From contig NZ_CP118955.1 in the NCBI RefSeq assembly GCF_029023785.1, positions 1,238,501 to 1,302,500 on the forward strand: 64,000 nt of DNA. The letters run 5' to 3'. The notes beneath the pieces are model-generated. The model did not search any database. It was not told the DNA's origin and saw nothing but the letters and a program-made list of their open reading frames with translations. Positions 27,070-36,346 of the stretch are shown here, one piece after another. The translations under genes and the position numbers were made by a program. Every line of letters starts with the position of its first letter. Within the stretch, counting starts at the first letter, position 1. Source of the stretch: Enterococcus faecium (GTDB lineage Bacteria > Bacillota > Bacilli > Lactobacillales > Enterococcaceae).

Positions 27070-28521
27070 ATGAATGATGCAACAGAATTAGCAAAAGAGC
27101 TTAAAGAAAAAGAATTTAGTTTTCAAGAACTAGTTACGGATATACAGAAAAAAATAAAGAAGCAAAATCATGAATTGAATGCGTTTGTCGCGCTTGAACC
27201 ATTCGAGAGTAATTCCCACGAGCTATTGATTCCCCAGTCAGAAAAAGGGCCATTGGCTGGTATCCCATTTCCTTTAAAAATGCTCGGTCAAGAAAAAAAG
27301 GGATGGCTAGCTACTTCAGGATCTCGTTTATTTGAAACACACCGAGCTTCTCATACATCTAATTATGTGCGGCAAGCAGAAGCGATAGGTCTAGTTCCTT
27401 TTGGACAAACCAATGCGCCAGAGTTTGGTTTCAAAAATATTACAGACCCAGTCATCTATGGCCCAGCAAGAAACCCTTGGAACCTTGAATGTACACCGGG
27501 CGGATCAAGTGGAGGAGCTGCTGCTGCAGTTTCATCAGGAATCGTTCCTTTAGCTGGTGCTAGTGATGGCGGTGGTTCTATTAGAATACCCGCTTCGTTT
27601 TGCGGATTGATTGGGCTGAAACCTTCGCGAGGGACGATGCCAGTTGGTCCATATGCTTGGAGAGGATGGCAAGGAGCTGCTATTGATTTCGGCTTGACAG
27701 TTTCTATGAGAGACACGGAGGCTTTATTTTATGGGATGAGAAGTATCCATTCCGGTGCGCCATATCAAGTATCGCCAGTTGAGTGGCAAACACATCCAAG
27801 AAAAAAACGGTTGAAGATAGCTTTTTGTATTGATTCACCGATCCACTCACAGATTAGTGAAGAGGCAGTACTTGCTGTAAAAAAAGCTGTAGATTTCCTT
27901 GGAAAAGAAGGGCATGATTTGACAGAGATTCCTTACCCACTAGATGGTCGTAAACTGATCACGTCTTATTATCAGATGAATGGCGCAGAAACAGCAGCAA
28001 TGATCCGCTCGATTGAAACAGGCATCCAGCGAGCTGTCAGAAAAGAAGAACTTGAACCCATTTCTTGGACTTTGTTCCAATATGGTCAGAAGCTCTCTGC
28101 CGCTACTTACATCGATTCTCTGCATGTATGGGATGAAGCAGCAATTGTCATGGAAAACCTACATCAAGAATACGATCTATTCCTTTCACCAACGACTGCA
28201 TTTACCGCCCCTAAAATCAGCGAAGATTTGCAAAGTGATGCGATAAGAGCACAGATGGAACACATCAGTGATTGTTCTGAAGTAGAAGGTTTAGACGTTG
28301 TTTCTTCCATGTTTGAGGAGAGCTTGAAGATCACACCTTATACACAGTTGGCTAATCTGACTGGACAACCAGCAATCAGCTTGCCTACTCATTTGACAAA
28401 AGAAAACATGCCTCTAGGAATCCAATTTATGGCTGCCAGAGGAAGAGAAGATTTGCTATTTCAAATCGGCTATCTATTTGAAGCAAATCATCAGTTCCAT
28501 TTACCAAATCCATGGAAATAG
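27070..28521 (+). CDS. Amidase-signature family amidohydrolase
   Basis: A 483-residue cytosolic hydrolase with the Ser-cisSer-Lys triad of the amidase-signature family: K70 in PFPLKML, S146/S147 in GGSSGGA and S170 in DGGGSIRIPA. GatA also belongs to this family, but the gene is not beside gatC or gatB. It is followed 20 nt later by amino-acid ABC transporter genes, which suggests catabolism of imported amides or peptides. Substrate unknown. The ATG at 27070 has GGAGG upstream; the frame continues 12 codons further up without support. Confidence 0.85.
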   Translation: MNDATELAKELKEKEFSFQELVTDIQKKIKKQNHELNAFVALEPFESNSHELLIPQSEKGPLAGIPFPLKMLGQEKKGWLATSGSRLFETHRASHTSNYVRQAEAIGLVPFGQTNAPEFGFKNITDPVIYGPARNPWNLECTPGGSSGGAAAAVSSGIVPLAGASDGGGSIRIPASFCGLIGLKPSRGTMPVGPYAWRGWQGAAIDFGLTVSMRDTEALFYGMRSIHSGAPYQVSPVEWQTHPRKKRLKIAFCIDSPIHSQISEEAVLAVKKAVDFLGKEGHDLTEIPYPLDGRKLITSYYQMNGAETAAMIRSIETGIQRAVRKEELEPISWTLFQYGQKLSAATYIDSLHVWDEAAIVMENLHQEYDLFLSPTTAFTAPKISEDLQSDAIRAQMEHISDCSEVEGLDVVSSMFEESLKITPYTQLANLTGQPAISLPTHLTKENMPLGIQFMAARGREDLLFQIGYLFEANHQFHLPNPWK

Positions 28522-28541
28522 CAGAAACAAGGAGAAGAAGA

Positions 28542-29378
28542 ATGAAGAAAAAAAGATTGTTTGCTCTAATAACTAGTGCCTTTTTTATTTTAAGCGCTTG
28601 CGGTACAGCTGCCGCTAATCAGGAAGATAACAGCTGGAGTAATGTAGAAAAAAAGAAAGAATTAGTAGTAGCGACTTCTGGCACACTGTTTCCCGCATCT
28701 TATTATAATGATCAAAATGAATTAGTTGGTTATGATGTAGATTTGGCAAAAGAGGTGGCTAAACGGTTAAATGTCAAAATCTCCTTTAAAGAATACAACG
28801 TGGATGGACAAATCACTTCTGTTTCAAAAAGAGAATCAGATTTTGCTGCGAACGATTTTGGTATCACAAAAGAAAGAGAAAAAAGATTCTCCCTTTCAGA
28901 GACTTTCAAATATTCATTTGACAGTATGATCGTACGAAAAAAAGATGATTCAGGAATCCACTCACTTGAAGATCTTAAAGGGAAAAAAGCAGCTGGCGAA
29001 CCCAATACTAGCTATATGCGTTTAGCGGAAAAACACGGAGCTAAATTAGTCACATATGACAATGCCACGAATGATCAGTATTTAAGCGATGTAGCAAATG
29101 GTCGAACAGATGTTATTCTAAATGATTATTATCTGCAGAAAATGGCCGTATCTGCTTTACCAGATATCCCTGTAAAAATACTGGAGAACGTTTATTTCAA
29201 TGAAAACGAAAGTGGTTTTTTATTGAAAGAAGGAAATGATGCTCTGAAAAAGAAAATCGATGGCGTATTAAAAGAGATGAAAGAAGATGGGACGACAAAG
29301 AAAATATCTGAAAAATATTTTCAAACTGATGTTTCAGTCAAACCGAAAGAAACGATGGCTGAGTCGGTGAGTGAGTGA
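28542..29378 (+). CDS. Amino-acid ABC transporter substrate-binding lipoprotein
   Basis: A 278-residue family-3 solute-binding protein. Signal peptide with lipobox LSAC (C20), then the typical GYDVDLAKEVAKRL and FAANDFGITKEREKRF segments and VANGRTDVILNDYY. The family binds polar amino acids such as Gln, Arg, Cys or His; the ligand cannot be fixed here. AGGAG precedes the ATG. It lies in an operon with the amidase (20 nt gap) and the permease (1-nt overlap). The ATPase is absent. Confidence 0.88.
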   Translation: MKKKRLFALITSAFFILSACGTAAANQEDNSWSNVEKKKELVVATSGTLFPASYYNDQNELVGYDVDLAKEVAKRLNVKISFKEYNVDGQITSVSKRESDFAANDFGITKEREKRFSLSETFKYSFDSMIVRKKDDSGIHSLEDLKGKKAAGEPNTSYMRLAEKHGAKLVTYDNATNDQYLSDVANGRTDVILNDYYLQKMAVSALPDIPVKILENVYFNENESGFLLKEGNDALKKKIDGVLKEMKEDGTTKKISEKYFQTDVSVKPKETMAESVSE

Positions 29379-30037
29379 TGTACTTTCCTCTAATTGATTT
29401 TTCCCTCATGTGGACTTCACTTCCTTTCGTACTGCAAGGCTTGGTATACACATTAGGGATTGGCTTCGTGTCGTTTCTTTTAGGAAATTTGGTAGGGTTG
29501 CTTTTGACAGTTTTAGGTCTTTTGGATTGGCTGCCTCTGAATGTATTTATTCGTTTTTATTTATCGTTCTTTAGAGGCATTCCCGCACTAGTCCTGCTGT
29601 TTCTGTTATATTTCGGGTTACCTTATCAATTAAGTGCCTTAACGGCTTCAGTCATCTGCTTTACGATTACCAGCAGTGCATTTATTGGTGAAATCTATCG
29701 AGGATCACTAGCAGGCGTTTCTTCAGGTCAGTGGGACGCTGGTTTAGCTTCTGGTTTTTCTTTCTTTGGGGTATTGAAATATATCGTTTTGCCGCAAGCT
29801 TTTCGAATCTCAGTACCGGCACTCAGTAACGTAGCTATGGATCTAGTGAAAGGTACTTCGTTAGCAGCAACAATCACAGTGCCAGAAATATTTCAAAAAG
29901 CAAAGATCATAGGCGGTCGGACATTCGATTATTTTTCTCTCTATATTTTAGTTGCACTGATTTATTGGGTCATTTGTATCGGGATCGAAAAAGTGCAACA
30001 GTATTTAGAAAAACGTTCTATCCATCAGTCAATCTGA
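29378..30037 (+). CDS. Amino-acid ABC transporter permease
   Basis: A 219-residue HisM/GlnP-type permease with about five helices and the EAA loop around GEIYRGSLAGVSSGQWDAG (about 105-125). It overlaps the binding-protein stop in a TGATG junction, indicating coupled translation; a GTG one codon earlier is an alternative start. A single permease is present, so a homodimer is likely. No nucleotide-binding subunit follows; the next element is a strong terminator. Confidence 0.88.
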   Translation: MYFPLIDFSLMWTSLPFVLQGLVYTLGIGFVSFLLGNLVGLLLTVLGLLDWLPLNVFIRFYLSFFRGIPALVLLFLLYFGLPYQLSALTASVICFTITSSAFIGEIYRGSLAGVSSGQWDAGLASGFSFFGVLKYIVLPQAFRISVPALSNVAMDLVKGTSLAATITVPEIFQKAKIIGGRTFDYFSLYILVALIYWVICIGIEKVQQYLEKRSIHQSI

Positions 30038-30083
30038 AAAATAGAAATGGTGCTAGCGTGGCTGGCACCATTTCTATTTTTTG
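30037..30083 (+). terminator. Terminator of the amidase/ABC operon
   Basis: About 19-bp stem (30037-30055 with 30063-30081, one G-U) ending in a T run, directly after the permease stop. Confidence 0.92.
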
Positions 30084-30162
30084 TTTCTTGTATATTCTGC
30101 CTAGTATTTTAAAACCATTTCATGTAAAATGTAAATCGAAAATATGTTCGGAGGTAGAAAAC

Positions 30163-30852
30163 ATGAAGACCCCGCTAACCATCGAAATAGAATCCTCGTT
30201 ATACCAATATTGCATCGAGCAAGGCGGCTTGGTTGTAGAAGAAGTCACGATGCCTGATGACCAAGGAATTGTAGATACGCTTAGCTGCTTGACAAAATTT
30301 GATGGAAGCCGAGAATGGCGATGCTATGAGCTGAAAGTGACAAAAGCAGATTTTCGCTCTACAGCCAAACTGTCATTTGTTGGACATTATAATTATTTTG
30401 TTTTACCAAGTAAACTATATGAAGAAGTAAAAACTGAAATCCCTACAGGAATAGGTGTTTTAGTGTATCGTCCGTACACGGTTGAAGAGGAGATGCCTGC
30501 CTCTGGTACATTTCTGATTGCGAAAAAAGCAGCAAAGAAAGAGCTTGCTGTACCGGAAGAAGCTTTGACAAACCGCTTCATGGCTTCTTTATTCAGGGAA
30601 GTAAGAAAAGCAAAGCAAATGGAGCGAGGCGTAAAATATTTTCCAAAAGATCAATTGTACAAAGAATTGAAAAGACGTTCAGAAAATCAAGATCCATTTT
30701 CTAACGAACGATATTATGAACGGTTTTTAGAGGAAATAGCTAGTCAGGCAATCAATGAGTTGCAAGAAGAAGTTATCGCGCTTCAGCATGATTATGAATA
30801 TTTGAGGCAACAACAGCAGATCCGTCGGTTGCCTACAGAGCCATTGGAGTGA
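30163..30852 (+). CDS. Predicted PD-(D/E)XK nuclease-fold protein (MmcB-like), partner of sce7725-like protein
   Basis: A 229-residue soluble protein. The region 15-105 looks like a restriction-endonuclease fold: GIVDTLSC supplies an Asp, and WRCYELKVTKADF supplies the E-x-K of a PD-(D/E)XK site, followed by a strand HYNYFVLPS. That resembles MmcB-type nucleases, but homology is judged by eye only. The C-terminal half is charged and helical (FPKDQLYKELKRR, QEEVIALQHDYEYLRQQQQ, probably coiled coil). The ATG at 30163 has GGAGGT upstream; the 66 codons open before it include the preceding terminator and are rejected. It overlaps the next gene's ribosome site, so the two are coupled. Confidence 0.6.
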   Translation: MKTPLTIEIESSLYQYCIEQGGLVVEEVTMPDDQGIVDTLSCLTKFDGSREWRCYELKVTKADFRSTAKLSFVGHYNYFVLPSKLYEEVKTEIPTGIGVLVYRPYTVEEEMPASGTFLIAKKAAKKELAVPEEALTNRFMASLFREVRKAKQMERGVKYFPKDQLYKELKRRSENQDPFSNERYYERFLEEIASQAINELQEEVIALQHDYEYLRQQQQIRRLPTEPLE

Positions 30853-30857
30853 AAAAT

Positions 30858-31814
30858 ATGTACTATCCTTATTTAAGAGGAAAACAATTTGACCTATTAG
30901 CATTAAAAGAAGCACTGTCGCGAGGATTGCTCTCCAATAAAATCCAACCAGTGATCGAACCAGTACGTGATTCCGCTACGCTTAAAAATGTGATCGAATT
31001 ATTTCAAAAAAAGCACCATCCAATCGCTGTGATCCAAAATCCCCAAGTAGGACAATTCAAATTATTCGATCAGCATGTGCACAGTTGGACAGTCAAAGAA
31101 AATAGCTCTGTCGTCCCTGCACAGATCTTAACGCCAGAAAATCTCAGTGAAGTACTGGATTCACCTCCAGCGTTTCTTGTTTTCGATGGACAGCACTACC
31201 CAAAAGATACAGAGGTGTGGAAACAGTTGGCAGGAGTTGATTCGAAATTTTTGATACCAGATACTAGTCGCTTTCGCATCTGGCTGCCCGAAAACAAAAT
31301 TGTGATCCGTGACTCTTTTCAAACGAGAAAGCATGTTGAAAGTTATGCAGATAAAACAGATGACTTTTTTAGTGATGACTATCTTTTTTTCCACGCAGAC
31401 GGATATATTGGATTTTCTGATTTCACGATCGAAGGTAGCCGTTATTTCGATAAAGGGTTCCCTAGCCGAGCGCTTGCTATCCATCTAACGTATATTGATG
31501 CTTACGGCAATATACGCGTGAAACATTTTGTCTCTGACAGTAACGACTCTGCTAAAGACCAAGCATTGAAGTTTCTTGAAGCAGGAGATAAAATGAAAAA
31601 ATGGATCATGCGTCACCATCATCAACTCTTGATTACTTCAGGAATGATTGAATTATTGGCTCTTTACCAGCAACAAAAATTCCCTGGACTGGGAGTGTTG
31701 AAAAAGTGGTCACTTATGCATCATTTGGAACTTATTAGTCACCTGCTAGATCATCCAAAAGATTGGCTTAAATATTATTCAAAAGTTCAGGAACTATATG
31801 AAGTGATCCAATGA
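30858..31814 (+). CDS. sce7725-like / beta-family protein
   Basis: A 318-residue soluble protein whose N-terminus MYYPYLRGKQFDLLALKE is what I recall for the sce7725 family, related to the beta-protein (PF14350) group. These proteins have no established activity but recur next to small partner genes. Other segments are FLVFDGQHY, FFHADGYIGFSDF and SRALAIHLTYIDAYG. The ATG at 30858 is favoured by GGAG inside the end of the preceding gene; a GTG at 30849 is possible. It forms a tight pair with the nuclease-like gene upstream. Role unknown; a DNA-related or defence role is only a hypothesis. Confidence 0.65.
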   Translation: MYYPYLRGKQFDLLALKEALSRGLLSNKIQPVIEPVRDSATLKNVIELFQKKHHPIAVIQNPQVGQFKLFDQHVHSWTVKENSSVVPAQILTPENLSEVLDSPPAFLVFDGQHYPKDTEVWKQLAGVDSKFLIPDTSRFRIWLPENKIVIRDSFQTRKHVESYADKTDDFFSDDYLFFHADGYIGFSDFTIEGSRYFDKGFPSRALAIHLTYIDAYGNIRVKHFVSDSNDSAKDQALKFLEAGDKMKKWIMRHHHQLLITSGMIELLALYQQQKFPGLGVLKKWSLMHHLELISHLLDHPKDWLKYYSKVQELYEVIQ

Positions 31815-31857
31815 TTAGATAATGTAAATGAAAAAGGAATAGAAAAGAGGAAACTGG

Positions 31858-32370
31858 ATGTATATTCGGCAAACAAGGAAAGAAGAAGTAGAAGAAGTGG
31901 TAGAAATCATTAATGCCGCAGCGGATTTCATTGCTTCGCAAGGCTCTCCTCAATGGCAAAACGGGCAGAAACCAACAAAAGAAACGATTTTGAACGATAT
32001 TGAAAGAAAAGAAAGCTATGTATTAATAGTGGAAGATCAAATTGCTGGAACAGCTGCATTAGTCTCAGGCGTGGATCCCGTTTACACAAAAATAGATGGT
32101 AGTTGGAAAGAATCAACTGGTCCTTATTTATCGATTCATCGTGTCGCTTTAGCAGAAAGTACTCGAGGAAAAAAACTAGCAAAACCGTTCTTAGAACATT
32201 TGTTGACGATTGCAGCCAGCAAAAATATCCAAGATATCCGTATCGATACTTATCCAGCTAATGAACCGATGGAAAAGACCATCTATTCTGCTGGATTCAC
32301 TTATCAAGGGATGATTGAATTTCCTTTTGAACACGGCGAAAGAAAAGCATATCAAATAATCATCAATTGA
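31858..32370 (+). CDS. GNAT-family N-acetyltransferase
   Basis: A 170-residue acetyltransferase. The N-terminal IRQTRKEEVEEV segment, the central strand YLSIHRVALAESTRGKKLAKPFLEHLL (acetyl-CoA loop R-G-K-K-L-A) and the C-terminal IDTYPANEPMEKTIYSAGFTYQG fit GNAT enzymes. Acceptor unknown. A GAGG sequence precedes the ATG. It starts 43 nt after the sce7725-like gene and may be in the same transcript, though the gap is loose. Confidence 0.82.
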   Translation: MYIRQTRKEEVEEVVEIINAAADFIASQGSPQWQNGQKPTKETILNDIERKESYVLIVEDQIAGTAALVSGVDPVYTKIDGSWKESTGPYLSIHRVALAESTRGKKLAKPFLEHLLTIAASKNIQDIRIDTYPANEPMEKTIYSAGFTYQGMIEFPFEHGERKAYQIIIN

Positions 32371-32435
32371 CTATAAAATCATCTGAGCAAAGATAAAGAC
32401 ATTAACACTACTGAAAAAAATAATCATATGATAGC

Positions 32436-32600
32436 CAAGAGGTTGTAACAGAAGTGGCCAGCTTCAAAAAACAAGAAAGAATTTCCGAAAATGCTTCTCA
32501 AATTTTTGTGGAATTTTAGCGTATTTTACGAAATAGCTGCTTTCTGAAACTCCCTTCATCGAGAGGTCGTGACATAGCTTTTGTCACGATCTCTCGGCTT
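32436..32600. repeat. Dispersed intergenic repeat, copy 1 (with terminator hairpin)
   Basis: Its first 27 bases (from 32437) match 56059-56085 with two differences. The element contains an AGAAGTGG...CAGCTT arm facing AGCTGCTTTCTG, and ends in a stem CGAGAGG...CTCTCG (32560-32598). The 32371-32625 gap between two convergent genes holds little else. Confidence 0.6.
32560..32600. terminator. Terminator hairpin between GNAT gene and kinase-like gene
   Basis: Fifteen-bp stem with one mismatch (32560-32574 with 32582-32597), between convergent stops. It is the 3' part of the dispersed repeat. Confidence 0.65.
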
Positions 32601-32625
32601 ATCCTACGAGTATTATTCGATACAT

Positions 32626-33174
32626 TTATATCAATAATCCTTTTTTTATTTTATCTGCAGCTTCTTGGAACGCTCCATCGTTTGACACGACTAAAAGTGA
32701 GGGGATAGCTTTCAAACGTTTCAACTGTGCTAAATCTTCTACATAAACCGCCAGTCTGGCTGAAATCTGTTCAGATGAATCTCCACGTTTTTTCAGGCGC
32801 GATTGCAATGTTTCTTTAGAGATCGTAATAAAGATAGGACGGACTACCGTCCCGAAATACTCATATAAATGCCAAAAACCATTTGCTGTCAAAACGGCGT
32901 AACAATTTCCTACTGTCAGTTTCTTTTTAATTTCTGCTTTACTGGAACCATATTTATGTTGAGCATATTGGTCCCACTCTGCAAACTCATTTCCCTTGAT
33001 CATCTGATTGAATGTATTGTCAGAAACAAAATAATAATCCTCTTGATCTTTTTCCCCAGGTCTTGGTGATCGATTCGTGTAAGTAATGATCTTTTGTTCC
33101 GGCTGAAAAATAGCTTCTGCGAGTGAAGTTTTTCCAGAACCAGAAGGACCGATAAATACATAGCAATAATTCAT
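32626..33174 (-). CDS. Guanylate-kinase-like P-loop protein
   Basis: A 182-residue nucleotide kinase-fold protein. Walker A GPSGSGKTS (about 9-17) and the GMP-binding-type motif TYTNRSPRPGEKDQEDYYFV (tyrosine and RxxRxGE region; about 33-52) are present, as is the lid-region SRLKKRGDSSEQISARL. This is the guanylate kinase layout, though at 182 residues it is slightly short and the housekeeping gmk normally sits beside rpoZ, so this may be a paralogue. Two ATG codons occur; the one at 33174 has AAAGGAG at proper spacing. Monocistronic, after the nupC terminator. Confidence 0.75.
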   Translation of the reverse strand: MNYCYVFIGPSGSGKTSLAEAIFQPEQKIITYTNRSPRPGEKDQEDYYFVSDNTFNQMIKGNEFAEWDQYAQHKYGSSKAEIKKKLTVGNCYAVLTANGFWHLYEYFGTVVRPIFITISKETLQSRLKKRGDSSEQISARLAVYVEDLAQLKRLKAIPSLLVVSNDGAFQEAADKIKKGLLI

Positions 33175-33205
33175 TGTCATTTCTCCTTTGATGATTGAAC
33201 AAGTG

Positions 33206-33237
33206 AAAAAGCTTTGGAAAATATTTCCAAAGCTTTT
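33206..33237 (-). terminator. Terminator of nupC
   Basis: Fifteen-bp perfect stem (33207-33221 with 33223-33237 region) around a 2-nt centre, flanked by A and T runs. It lies 26 nt past the nupC stop. Confidence 0.85.
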
Positions 33238-33262
33238 AAAAGTAACTTTGCTTTTTTGTATT

Positions 33263-34444
33263 TTATACCAGCAAGCCAGTCACAATAGCACTTAAAAAGC
33301 TGACTAAAGTCGCTGTTAGCAAAATTTTCAATCCGTGTTTTGCGACAAGATTTCCTTTTTCTTCATTTAATCCCTTCATCGCACCAGAAATGATCCCGAT
33401 AGAAGAGAAGTTGGCAAATGAAACGAGGAAGACAGATATAATTGCTGTTGTACGCTCAGTAAAATGGAAATTACCATTTGCTAATTCTGTCATAGCAACA
33501 AATTCATTTGTAACCAGTTTAGTCGCCATGATACTACCGGCATCCACTGCTTCTTTCCATGGGATTCCGCTGATGAAGGCAAGAGGGGCAAAGATGTAAC
33601 CTAGGATCTCTTGGAAAGTGATGCCGAATATCCCGTGGAAGATAGCATTGATCATGGCAATCAAAGCAACAAAACCGATAAGCATAGCAGCAACCGTGAT
33701 CGCCACATGGAAACCATCAAGAATGTATTCTCCCAACATTTGGAAAAATGTCTGTTCTTTGTTTTCTTCAATGATCAGCTCATCTTCTTTTTCTTCTAAT
33801 ACATAGGGATTTACAATTGAAGCCAGAATATAACCGCCAAATAAGTTCAAAACAAGGGCAGTGATCACATATTTAGAATCGATCAGTGCCATATAAGATC
33901 CGACGATCGACATAGAAACTGTAGACATAGCCGATACACTCATGGTGAACAAACGTTTCTCAGATAGGAAGGGTAATTCCTTTTTTATGGAAATAAAAAC
34001 TTCCGATTGTCCTAAAATAGCAGAAGCTACTCCATTATAAGATTCCAATTTGCCCATCCCGTTGATTTTACTTAATCCTAGACCAACAGCTTTCATAAAT
34101 AATGGAAGAATCTTGATATAGCGTAGAATACCGATAATAGCAGAAATAAATACAATTGGCATCAATACGGAAAGAAAGAAAGGTGCACTTCCTTTATTTG
34201 CTACACCGGCAAAAACAAAGTCAACACCTTGCCCAGCAAAAGCAAGAAGATGATCAAACATTTTTGCCAATACAGAAACAACCGCTGTACCAAAAGTTGT
34301 ACGTAATAATACGAAACCAAGAACAAGCTGTAAAACGAACATCACAATTAGTGGTTTCAATTTGATTGCTTTTTTGTTACTGCTGATCAAAAAAGCAAGC
34401 CCTAATGTGACAAATAAACCAATAATACCTAATAAATAACTCAA
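33263..34444 (-). CDS. nupC: Concentrative nucleoside transporter
   Basis: A 393-residue membrane protein of the CNT family, importing nucleosides with H+ or Na+. Conserved segments GQSEVFISIKKELPFLSEKRLFT, MALIDSKYVITALVLN and ATKLVTNEFVAMTEL (transport-core helices) are clear, with about ten hydrophobic spans. The start is a TTG at 34444 (first residues MSYLLGIIGL) with AGGAG 7 nt upstream; no better start is in frame. Monocistronic. Confidence 0.92.
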   Translation of the reverse strand: MSYLLGIIGLFVTLGLAFLISSNKKAIKLKPLIVMFVLQLVLGFVLLRTTFGTAVVSVLAKMFDHLLAFAGQGVDFVFAGVANKGSAPFFLSVLMPIVFISAIIGILRYIKILPLFMKAVGLGLSKINGMGKLESYNGVASAILGQSEVFISIKKELPFLSEKRLFTMSVSAMSTVSMSIVGSYMALIDSKYVITALVLNLFGGYILASIVNPYVLEEKEDELIIEENKEQTFFQMLGEYILDGFHVAITVAAMLIGFVALIAMINAIFHGIFGITFQEILGYIFAPLAFISGIPWKEAVDAGSIMATKLVTNEFVAMTELANGNFHFTERTTAIISVFLVSFANFSSIGIISGAMKGLNEEKGNLVAKHGLKILLTATLVSFLSAIVTGLLV

Positions 34445-34619
34445 ATAATCACTCCTATTCCAAATTCCGTTTTATTTTACCTGTTTTGCAAATAAAATAC
34501 TAATCTTTAGTGAAATTTTCATTACTTTTTTAGAGTGAAACGCATTCATTTTCCATTAGAAAATAAAGCGAACAAAATAAAAGGTTTAAAAAGTGTAACG
34601 TCTTAGTAAAGTCTATAAA

Positions 34620-34657
34620 AAAACGAAACTATCGATTAAGCTAATAGTTTCGTTTTC
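34620..34657 (-). terminator. Terminator of the DUF1846 gene
   Basis: Perfect 13-bp stem AAAACGAAACTAT/ATAGTTTCGTTTT (34620-34632 with 34644-34656), with A and T runs. Confidence 0.85.
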
Positions 34658-34679
34658 AACATTTATAAGTAAACTTTTT

Positions 34680-36188
34680 CTATTGGTAATATAGATTTTC
34701 GGAAGGGTAGACAGGTGCGCAGGTAATATCGATTCCTAGTTTTTTCAATGTTTGTTCATCATTTTTATTGACCATCACAGTAGAGTGGGCTTGTGCTCCC
34801 TCAAGTTCAGCTAGTTTATCATAAGCAACTTGAGCGATTGGATTCGTTACTGCACTGATTGATAAAGCGATCAAGACTTCATTGATGCTTAGTGCATCCA
34901 AAGAGGAATGAAGTGTCTTTGATTTCAATCCTTGTATTGTTTCAAGAACTAATGGTGACAATAAAGGAATGTCATCTGCGATATGGGCTAAATGTTTTAC
35001 TGCATTTAAGATAACTGCCGCTGACGCATCCATCAATGAACTTGTACGCCCGGTAATGATGACTTCATCTGGTAATTCGATTGCAATCACAGCAGAAGGA
35101 TCTTTTGTAGGACTTTGCGCTTGAATCTTATCTGCATAGTCATGGGCAGGGACTACCACGTTTCGGTCTTCAGGACGTAAACCGACTTCTTCCATAATCA
35201 GTTTGATTCGATTAACTGCTTCTTCGTCGATCAATCCTTTTTTGAAGTCGCATTCTGTTTGGAAATAACGACGGATGATTTCTTGTTTAGAGGCTTCTTG
35301 GACAACGGTATCATCCACGATCCCAAATCCTACACGATTCACACCCATGTCAGTAGGAGATTGATAAACAGATTCTTTACCAGTAATTTTTTCAATAATA
35401 CGTTTGATTACAGGAAATGTCTCAACATCCCGATTATAGTTCACAGCTACTTTATTGTAGGCATCAAAGTGGAAGGAATCGATCATATTGACATCTTTTA
35501 GATCGACTGTGGCTGCTTCATAAGCAATGTTCAGCGGATGTTTCAACGGAACATTCCATACTGGGAAAGTTTCGAACTTGGAGTAACCAGCTGCATGTCC
35601 TTTTTGGCTTTCATGATACAGTTGGTTCAAGCAAGTAGCGAGCTTTCCACTTCCTGGGCCAGGAGCTGTCACTACAACGATTGGTTTAGTTGTTTCAATA
35701 TACTCATTTTTTCCAAAACCATCTTCTGAGACGATTTTTTCTACGTTGACTGGATAGTCTTCGATTTCTGAGTGTTTATAGACCTTGATGTTTCGTCTTT
35801 CTAGTTTATTGATAAAGACTTTCGTGGCAGGCTGTCCACTATAGCGAGTGATAACGACACTGTTGATTAATAAGCCATAACCACGTAATTCATCGATTAA
35901 CCGCAAGATATCCATATCATAAGTAATCCCATAATCACCACGGATCTTATTACGTTCAATATCTCCAGCATAGACGCAAATCAGTATTTCAGCTTGATCT
36001 TTCAATTTTTGCAGCAATTTGATTTTCGCATCTTCTTCAAATCCTGGAAGTACACGTTTCGCATGCTTGTCGTCAACTAGCTTCCCACCAAATTCTAAAT
36101 ATAATTTGTCATAGTGGTTCACTCGTTCCAAAATATACGCTGACTGCTCTTCAATATATTTTTCTGAATCAAAACCAATTTTTTTCAC
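34680..36188 (-). CDS. DUF1846-family protein
   Basis: A 502-residue cytosolic protein. The start [17 protein letters not shown], the [17 protein letters not shown] segment and the P-loop-like [16 protein letters not shown] (about 169-184) are typical of the conserved DUF1846 family, common in streptococci, enterococci and clostridia. Its function is not established; the middle region looks nucleotide-binding. AAGGAGGG precedes the ATG at 36188. Monocistronic with its own terminator. Confidence 0.88.
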   Translation of the reverse strand: MKKIGFDSEKYIEEQSAYILERVNHYDKLYLEFGGKLVDDKHAKRVLPGFEEDAKIKLLQKLKDQAEILICVYAGDIERNKIRGDYGITYDMDILRLIDELRGYGLLINSVVITRYSGQPATKVFINKLERRNIKVYKHSEIEDYPVNVEKIVSEDGFGKNEYIETTKPIVVVTAPGPGSGKLATCLNQLYHESQKGHAAGYSKFETFPVWNVPLKHPLNIAYEAATVDLKDVNMIDSFHFDAYNKVAVNYNRDVETFPVIKRIIEKITGKESVYQSPTDMGVNRVGFGIVDDTVVQEASKQEIIRRYFQTECDFKKGLIDEEAVNRIKLIMEEVGLRPEDRNVVVPAHDYADKIQAQSPTKDPSAVIAIELPDEVIITGRTSSLMDASAAVILNAVKHLAHIADDIPLLSPLVLETIQGLKSKTLHSSLDALSINEVLIALSISAVTNPIAQVAYDKLAELEGAQAHSTVMVNKNDEQTLKKLGIDITCAPVYPSENLYYQ

Positions 36189-36346
36189 TAGGTTCCCTCC
36201 TTAAGTACTAAAGCATTTTTTCATTTTTTTGAGGATTCGTCAACTGGAAGAGCGAAATTCCTCAAAAAAACAAAGAAAATGGTTTAAACCAACTTGTCTA
36301 GATAGTTATTCATTGGTATGATAGTTTTTGATAAGGAAGGTGCTAC

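Noticed and set aside
29965..30162. 66 extra codons upstream of the nuclease-like gene
   Set aside because: They span the permease 3' end and its terminator; the GGAGGT-supported ATG at 30163 is better.
34525..34545. cre-like sequence upstream of nupC
   Set aside because: The spacing is one base short of the cre consensus.
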